From the NCBI GenBank assembly GCA_963786985.1, contig CAWBBL010000032.1, positions 62,001 through 126,000 on the forward strand: 64,000 bases of DNA, in the 5' to 3' direction. The notes under the pieces are model-generated. The model was not told the DNA's origin. It did no database searches and saw nothing but the letters and a program-made list of their open reading frames with translations. Positions 60,206 through 64,000 of the stretch are shown here, one piece after another (within the stretch, counting starts at the first letter, position 1; each line of letters starts with the position of its first letter). The stretch is from Desertimonas sp963786985 (lineage in GTDB: Bacteria > Actinomycetota > Acidimicrobiia > Acidimicrobiales > Ilumatobacteraceae). The translations under genes and the position numbers were made by a program.

Positions 60206-61087
60206 ATGATCGAACGTGCCGAGTTCGGGAGGACGGGTCACCTCAGCAGCCGGGTGATCTTCGGTGGGGCGACCTTGTTCACCATGAGCCAGGAGGATGC
60301 GGATCCGCTGCTCGACATCCTGCTCGAGTTCGGCGTCAACCACTGGGACACAGCCGCCGGCTACGGCGTCGCCGAGGACCTCATGAGGTCGTGGCTGGCG
60401 AACCACCGCGACGACGTGTTCCTCGCCACGAAGACCGGGGACTGGACGGGGGATGCCGCTCGGGCGAGCCTGGAGCGCTCGCTCGAGCGGATGGGCGTCG
60501 ACCACGTCGATTCGATCCAGCTGCACAACCTCGTCGAGGAGGACGATTGGCAGACGGCGCATGGCCCGGGGGGCGCCCTTGAAGCGCTGGTCCAGGCTCG
60601 CGAGGAGGGGTTGACCCGATTCATCGGAGTCACCGGGCATGGCGTGCGCATCGCCGCCATGCACGCCCGCAGCCTGGAGCGGTTCGACTACGACTCGGTG
60701 TTGCTGCCGTACAACTTCGTGCAGCTCGAGGATGCCCAGTACCGGGCCGACGTCGAGCGCCTCCTCGGCATCTGTGCCGAGCGCAACGTGGCGGTGCAGG
60801 CGATCAAGGCCGTCGCCCGCCGCCGCTGGAGTGACGAGGCGACAGGGCCCCGCGCTCCGTGGTACGAGCCGCTGCCTCCTGGCGACGCGTTGGAGCGTGC
60901 CGTCAACTTCGTGCTCGCCCGCGATGACCTGTTCCTCGTGGCGAGCAGTGATCCGGCCCTGCTGCGGGCGATCCTCACGGCCGCTTCGACCCCCGCCGAG
61001 GCTCCCTCCGACGACGAGCTGCGCGCCGACGTCGCCGAGGCGGGCATCGAGCCGCTGTTCGACGGCGACGACCTCGAACGCATCTAG
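60206..61087 (+). CDS. aldo/keto reductase
   Basis: The 293-residue protein has the AKR barrel: RAEFGRTGHLSSRVIFGGATLF, GVNHWDTAAGYGVAEDLMRSWL (Asp and Tyr of the catalytic set), VFLATKTGDW (catalytic Lys), VDSIQLHNLV (His-containing strand), TRFIGVTGHGVRIAAMH and VAVQAIKAVARRRW. The His/Asn motif is typical of AKRs that do not carry the N-terminal signature completely. It would reduce carbonyls with NADPH. The C-terminal Cys/metal motif of the short actinobacterial AKRs is absent. ATG 60206 is chosen. It is convergent with the MBL gene. Confidence 0.82.
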   Translation: MIERAEFGRTGHLSSRVIFGGATLFTMSQEDADPLLDILLEFGVNHWDTAAGYGVAEDLMRSWLANHRDDVFLATKTGDWTGDAARASLERSLERMGVDHVDSIQLHNLVEEDDWQTAHGPGGALEALVQAREEGLTRFIGVTGHGVRIAAMHARSLERFDYDSVLLPYNFVQLEDAQYRADVERLLGICAERNVAVQAIKAVARRRWSDEATGPRAPWYEPLPPGDALERAVNFVLARDDLFLVASSDPALLRAILTAASTPAEAPSDDELRADVAEAGIEPLFDGDDLERI

Positions 61088-61152
61088 ATCCGGGAACGGT
61101 GACCTCTGAGGGCCGGCAGCGGGTCCGAGAGCTCACAGTTCTCGGCGACGAC

Positions 61153-61172
61153 GGACCGAATGCCGCCCAGAA
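61153..61172. repeat. partial copy of the CTGGGCGGC element
   Basis: On the reverse strand TTCTGGGCGGC-ATTCGGTCC matches the first unit of copies C and D almost exactly, but the second arm and the inverted arm are missing at the expected 28 and 71 bp. A short CCGAGA/TCTCGG dyad follows instead. It lies in a convergent gene gap. Confidence 0.6.
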
Positions 61173-61182
61173 CGGGTCGCCG

Positions 61183-61824
61183 CTACCAGCCGCGGGCGAC
61201 CCACTCGTCGAGGTGCGGGCGTTCGGCGCCGATGGTCGTGTCGACACCATGGCCGGGGAGCACGATGGTCGTGTCGGGGAATGTCAGCAAGCGCGACGAG
61301 ATCGACTCGATGATCGTGTCGAAGTCGGCGTCGTCGAACTTCGTATTGCCCGGCCCCCCGGGGAACAGGGTGTCGCCGGTGAACAGCAGCGGGGTGCCCT
61401 CGACGTGGAAGGAGATCGAACCGGGCGTGTGCCCGGGATTGTGGATGGCGTGCAGGCGCAACCGCCCGACATCGATCACCTCGGCGTCGTCGAGGAACAC
61501 GTCGTAGCCGACGTCGGCCAGTTTGGGAGCGTCGAGCTTGGTGACGGCGACCTCGTAGCCGGCCTCGCGGATCGCCGGCACGGCCTGGATGTGGTCCCAG
61601 TGCCCGTGCGTCTCGAGCACCCGCCGCACCCCGAGGCGTCGGCACAGCTCGAGCAGTTGCTCGTGCTCGTTGGCGGCGTCGATCAGCGTCGCCTCCCCGG
61701 TGCGCCGGCAGCGCACGACGAACACGTTGTTCTCGTACGGGCCGACGACGACGCGGTGGACCTCGACGTCGGCGTTCACCCAGTGCAACGTCGTCGAAGG
61801 CTCTGGCAGGGTCGGAGCGCTCAC
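61183..61824 (-). CDS. glyoxalase-II-like metallo-beta-lactamase hydrolase
   Basis: The 213-residue protein has YENNVFVVRCRRTGEATLIDAANE, the metal motif LETHGHWDHIQAVPAI (H-x-H-x-D-H), HNPGHTPGSISFHVEG, LLFTGDTLFPGGPGNTKF and VLPGHGVDTTIGAERPHLDEW (remaining metal ligands). This is the glyoxalase-II/hydroxyacyl-thiol hydrolase layout without the C-terminal substrate domain. In actinobacteria such proteins may act on mycothiol- or other thiol-linked substrates. GTG 61824 is chosen because it overlaps the upstream glycosyltransferase stop (GTGA). Confidence 0.82.
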   Translation of the reverse strand: MSAPTLPEPSTTLHWVNADVEVHRVVVGPYENNVFVVRCRRTGEATLIDAANEHEQLLELCRRLGVRRVLETHGHWDHIQAVPAIREAGYEVAVTKLDAPKLADVGYDVFLDDAEVIDVGRLRLHAIHNPGHTPGSISFHVEGTPLLFTGDTLFPGGPGNTKFDDADFDTIIESISSRLLTFPDTTIVLPGHGVDTTIGAERPHLDEWVARGW

Positions 61825-62825
61825 GAGACTGACCGTATCTCGGTTGACCCGGGTTCCTCGTCGCCGGGGCCGGCGGCGAACTCGCGGCGCCGCAACATCA
61901 CGAGGATGTCCGACGTCGTCTTGCGCTGGGCTGCTTGGATGTCGGCGAGGAAGCCGAGAACGAGCAACTGAGCCGCCATCAGTAGGCACACCGCGGCACC
62001 GACGAGGCTGGGCACGCGGCTGGCGTCATCGCCGTCGAAGCGCAGGATGAACCAACGCACGACGAGGGCGATGCCGACGAGGCCGGGGACTGCCGACAGC
62101 CACGTGAAGAAGCGCAGCGGCCGGTATCGGGCGTAGCTGCGCACGATCGTCGGAATCGACTTGCGCACGTAGTCGAACGAGCTCTTGACGAGCCGCGACG
62201 GCCGCGACTGCGGGTTGACCCGGATCGGCACCGCCTTCAACGTGAGCCCTTCGGCACCGACCTGGATGATCGTCTCGAGCGTGTACGTGTACTGGCCGTG
62301 GACCTGCAGACGCAGTGCCGCCTCGCGCGAGAACGCCCGGAATCCGCTCGTTGCGTCGCGCACCTCGGTTCCCGACAGCACCCGCACGGCGTGCGTGCCG
62401 AGGTGCTGCAGTGCCTTCTTGACGGGTGAGAACGTGACGATCGAACTCAGCGGGCGAGTGCCGACGACGACATCTGCGTCCCTGGCCAGCACCGGGGCGA
62501 CGAGCTTGCCGATGTCTGCGCCGACGTATTGGTTGTCGGCGTCGGTGTTGACGATCACGTCGGCACCCGCACGCAGGCTCGCCTCGATCCCCGTCATGAA
62601 CGCCCGCGCCAACCCCCGGTTGACGTCGTGGCTGACGACGTGGTGCACGCCGCACTGCCGGGCGACCTCCACCGTGCGGTCCGTGCTGCCGTCGTCGACG
62701 ACGAGCAGCTCGATGACGTCCACGCCGGGGAGCGAGCGGGGAAGGTCGGCGATCGTGCCTGGCAGTGTCGCTTCCTCGTTGAAGCAGGGGATCTGAATGA
62801 TCAGCTTGACGGGCGCGGCCGGCAT
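61821..62825 (-). CDS. polyprenyl-phosphate-type family 2 glycosyltransferase
   Basis: The 334-residue protein has a GT2 domain (LIIQIPCFNEEATLPGTIADL, LLVVDDGSTDRTVEVA, VNTDADNQYVGADI with the D-x-D-like metal site, TSGFRAFSREAALRL) and two C-terminal membrane helices (WLSAVPGLVGIALVV, LVGAAVCLLMAAQLLVLGFLADI). This is the dolichyl/polyprenyl-phosphate mannosyl- or glucosyltransferase layout, attaching a sugar to a lipid carrier at the membrane for cell-surface glycan assembly. It is coupled to the MBL gene. FkbM-type sequence near the window end would fit a surface-polysaccharide region. Confidence 0.82.
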   Translation of the reverse strand: MPAAPVKLIIQIPCFNEEATLPGTIADLPRSLPGVDVIELLVVDDGSTDRTVEVARQCGVHHVVSHDVNRGLARAFMTGIEASLRAGADVIVNTDADNQYVGADIGKLVAPVLARDADVVVGTRPLSSIVTFSPVKKALQHLGTHAVRVLSGTEVRDATSGFRAFSREAALRLQVHGQYTYTLETIIQVGAEGLTLKAVPIRVNPQSRPSRLVKSSFDYVRKSIPTIVRSYARYRPLRFFTWLSAVPGLVGIALVVRWFILRFDGDDASRVPSLVGAAVCLLMAAQLLVLGFLADIQAAQRKTTSDILVMLRRREFAAGPGDEEPGSTEIRSVS

Positions 62826-63340
62826 CGGGCGAGAGGCTAGTCAGGGCGACCGCCGATGGACCGGACGGCGACCGCGGCATGAGTCTCGGCGGCGCAGGTC
62901 TGGGATCGCGCCGAGACTAGCTGGGCAACGTTCATCTCGTCGTTCGGGCGCTGCTCGGACCACTGCAGGCCGGCGAGCGTCACCGAGTGTAGGGGGTCGC
63001 ACGTCGACCGAGCTCGTCTCGACCACTCGCTCAACCACGACTGCCGTCGGTGATCAGCGCCGCTGACGGCGGGCGAACTCGACCTGCAGCACCCTCGACT
63101 CGCCCGTAGCCTGCACGAACGTGTCGACCTTCGCTGGGACGCGTGCCCCGCCGTGCCGCGAACCCGACCTCGCTCGCCGGTGCTGTTCGATCGAGCCTGC
63201 GTTACGGGTGGAAGAAGGCTGCGTCGGAATCCGCCGGCCAGGTGGGTGTTCGCCGCGGTTGATGGTGTACGAGCTATCCGCGGCCACGCCCCGAATGGCC
63301 GTCGGGCGGGCAGCTGCTGCCGTTGTGCTCGTCTTCGATC
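62826..63340. other. no confident gene; possible broken coding remnants
   Basis: About 500 bp upstream of the glycosyltransferase holds no intact reading frame with family features. A leftward frame ending QATGESRVLQVEFARRQRR (stop at 63054) and another ending at 62837 look like real protein tails but cannot be extended cleanly. Given the indels in the next segment, unresolved frameshifted genes are likely here. I see no repeats or RNA structure of note. Confidence 0.4.
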
Positions 63341-63369
63341 CGGCGCCAAAGGTCTTTCGCCACGCAACG

Positions 63370-64000
63370 GTGGCCATGCTCGTCGAGCTGTTCTTCGACA
63401 TCGTCGAGATTGCGAACGTCGAACGATTCGTCGAGGCCGGGGCGAAAGAGGCGTCCGCTTCGGTGAGGGCTTCGCGACAGTGCCGGAATCACGTCGGTTA
63501 CCGCGTTCGAGGCAAATCCATACACCTACAAGCGATTCGCATCCACGTTCGACGAGCTGTCCGATGCAAGTACGAGCATCTCGCACTCACCGACGCTCCG
63601 GCGACGTTTTGTTTCGCGTGCTGCTCGACGCCCGGCCGGGCGACCAAGTGCTGATGGAACCGGCTCGCTCCTCGAGCGGCGTCGGCTACGAGCCGGGATT
63701 CGCCGAGGTGCAGGTTCCGGCCGTGACAGCTCGACGACTACTTCGCCACCGAGGGCCAGCTGCCGCACAGCGCTGTGGATAGACGTGGAGGGTGCCTCGG
63801 GCGGCGTTCTTCGCGGCGCCGACAAGACTGCTCGCCGACACCGACGTGCTGATCATCGAGGTCGAGGAACGACCGTTCTGGGACGGCGACCCTTGGCTGC
63901 GTCCCACCGTCGTCGAGTACCTACACGGCCACGGCCTCAGGCCGGTCGCCAGGGACCTGCAGTCGCGCTTCCAGCACAACATCGTGTTCATCCGAGAGGC
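63370..64000 (+). pseudogene. FkbM-family methyltransferase, frameshifted and cut by window end
   Basis: Pieces in all three forward frames assemble into an FkbM methyltransferase: a weak IVEIANVERF (motif I region), VTAFEANPYTYKRF (the family AFEPNP motif), LDDYFATEGQLP, IDVEGASGGVLRGADK (the KIDVEG motif) and LIIEVEERPFW, ending in QHNIVFIREA at the window edge. At least five single-base indels are needed, near 63497, 63590, 63727, 63776 and 63826. FkbM enzymes O-methylate sugars or small molecules. It could be a true pseudogene or poorly resolved sequence; the 3' end lies outside the window. Confidence 0.6.

Noticed and set aside
1..64000. tRNA, rRNA, tmRNA, phage or insertion-sequence genes
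   Set aside because: I saw no tRNA-like cloverleaf, rRNA segment, integrase, transposase or phage structural protein in either strand. A systematic search with covariance models was not possible here.

Overview
The window is 64 kb of very GC-rich DNA with dense gene packing, many GTG starts and many 4-bp ATGA/GTGA stop-start overlaps. Gene content (a SUF system using SufU, SARP/BTAD, HxlR, LacI and DeoR regulators, a DHA2 exporter, a BMP-type nucleoside ABC importer, AfsR-like fusions) points to an actinomycete-like bacterium. Acidimicrobiia is my best guess, but it is an inference from style and content, because there is no rRNA or tRNA here. I saw no phage, insertion sequence or CRISPR array.

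Layout. 0.1-4.6 kb: a degenerate alpha/beta-hydrolase with a flavin-dependent acyl-CoA-dehydrogenase-fold enzyme, then a flippase-like membrane protein and a class-C beta-lactamase-fold hydrolase. 4.6-13.6 kb: a ligase cluster made of a GCS2-CBS fusion, two esterases and four ATP-grasp enzymes, which looks like an uncharacterised peptide or amide pathway. 13.7-19.9 kb: a MaoC hydratase, an exported calcium-repeat protein, MutY, two CitE-type lyases, a metallo-beta-lactamase-fold hydrolase and a MauE-like protein. 19.9-26 kb: an alpha-glucoside uptake locus (ABC permeases, binding protein, GH13 enzyme, LacI regulator). 26-30 kb: oligopeptidase B, ferredoxin, SufB. 30-38 kb: a methyltransferase, a SARP-hydrolase fusion and two regulator/exporter pairs. 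38-42.8 kb: a BMP-family importer. 42.9-49.4 kb: the rest of the SUF system, arranged in two convergent arms with two different SufC ATPases. 49.4-60.1 kb: a galactoside locus (GalT, alpha-galactosidase, ABC importer, DeoR regulator, beta-galactosidase). 60.2-64 kb: an aldo/keto reductase, a glyoxalase-II-like hydrolase, a polyprenyl-phosphate-type glycosyltransferase and a broken FkbM methyltransferase cut by the window end.

Two things stand out. First, six intergenic elements of about 73 bp share one exact geometry, a 9-mer repeated directly at a 28-bp offset with an inverted copy closing a 43-bp span, although they use two unrelated 9-mers (CTGGGCGGC and CTGGGGAAG). A third set built on GAGTGTTT uses 18/37 bp instead. 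This is a dispersed repeat class defined by geometry rather than by one sequence. Second, two alpha/beta-hydrolase-fold proteins, one free-standing and one fused to a SARP DNA-binding module, have lost both the nucleophile and the catalytic histidine, so they are more likely binding or sensor domains than enzymes.

A caution on quality: single-base indels are concentrated in three blocks (about 20.1-22.9, 53.7-56.0 and 63.3-64.0 kb) and occur singly at about 5.30, 15.17, 38.81 and 40.29 kb. Neighbouring genes of 2-3 kb are clean. Either these are unpolished assembly segments or several transport genes are decaying. The affected genes are annotated over their full span with the breaks noted.
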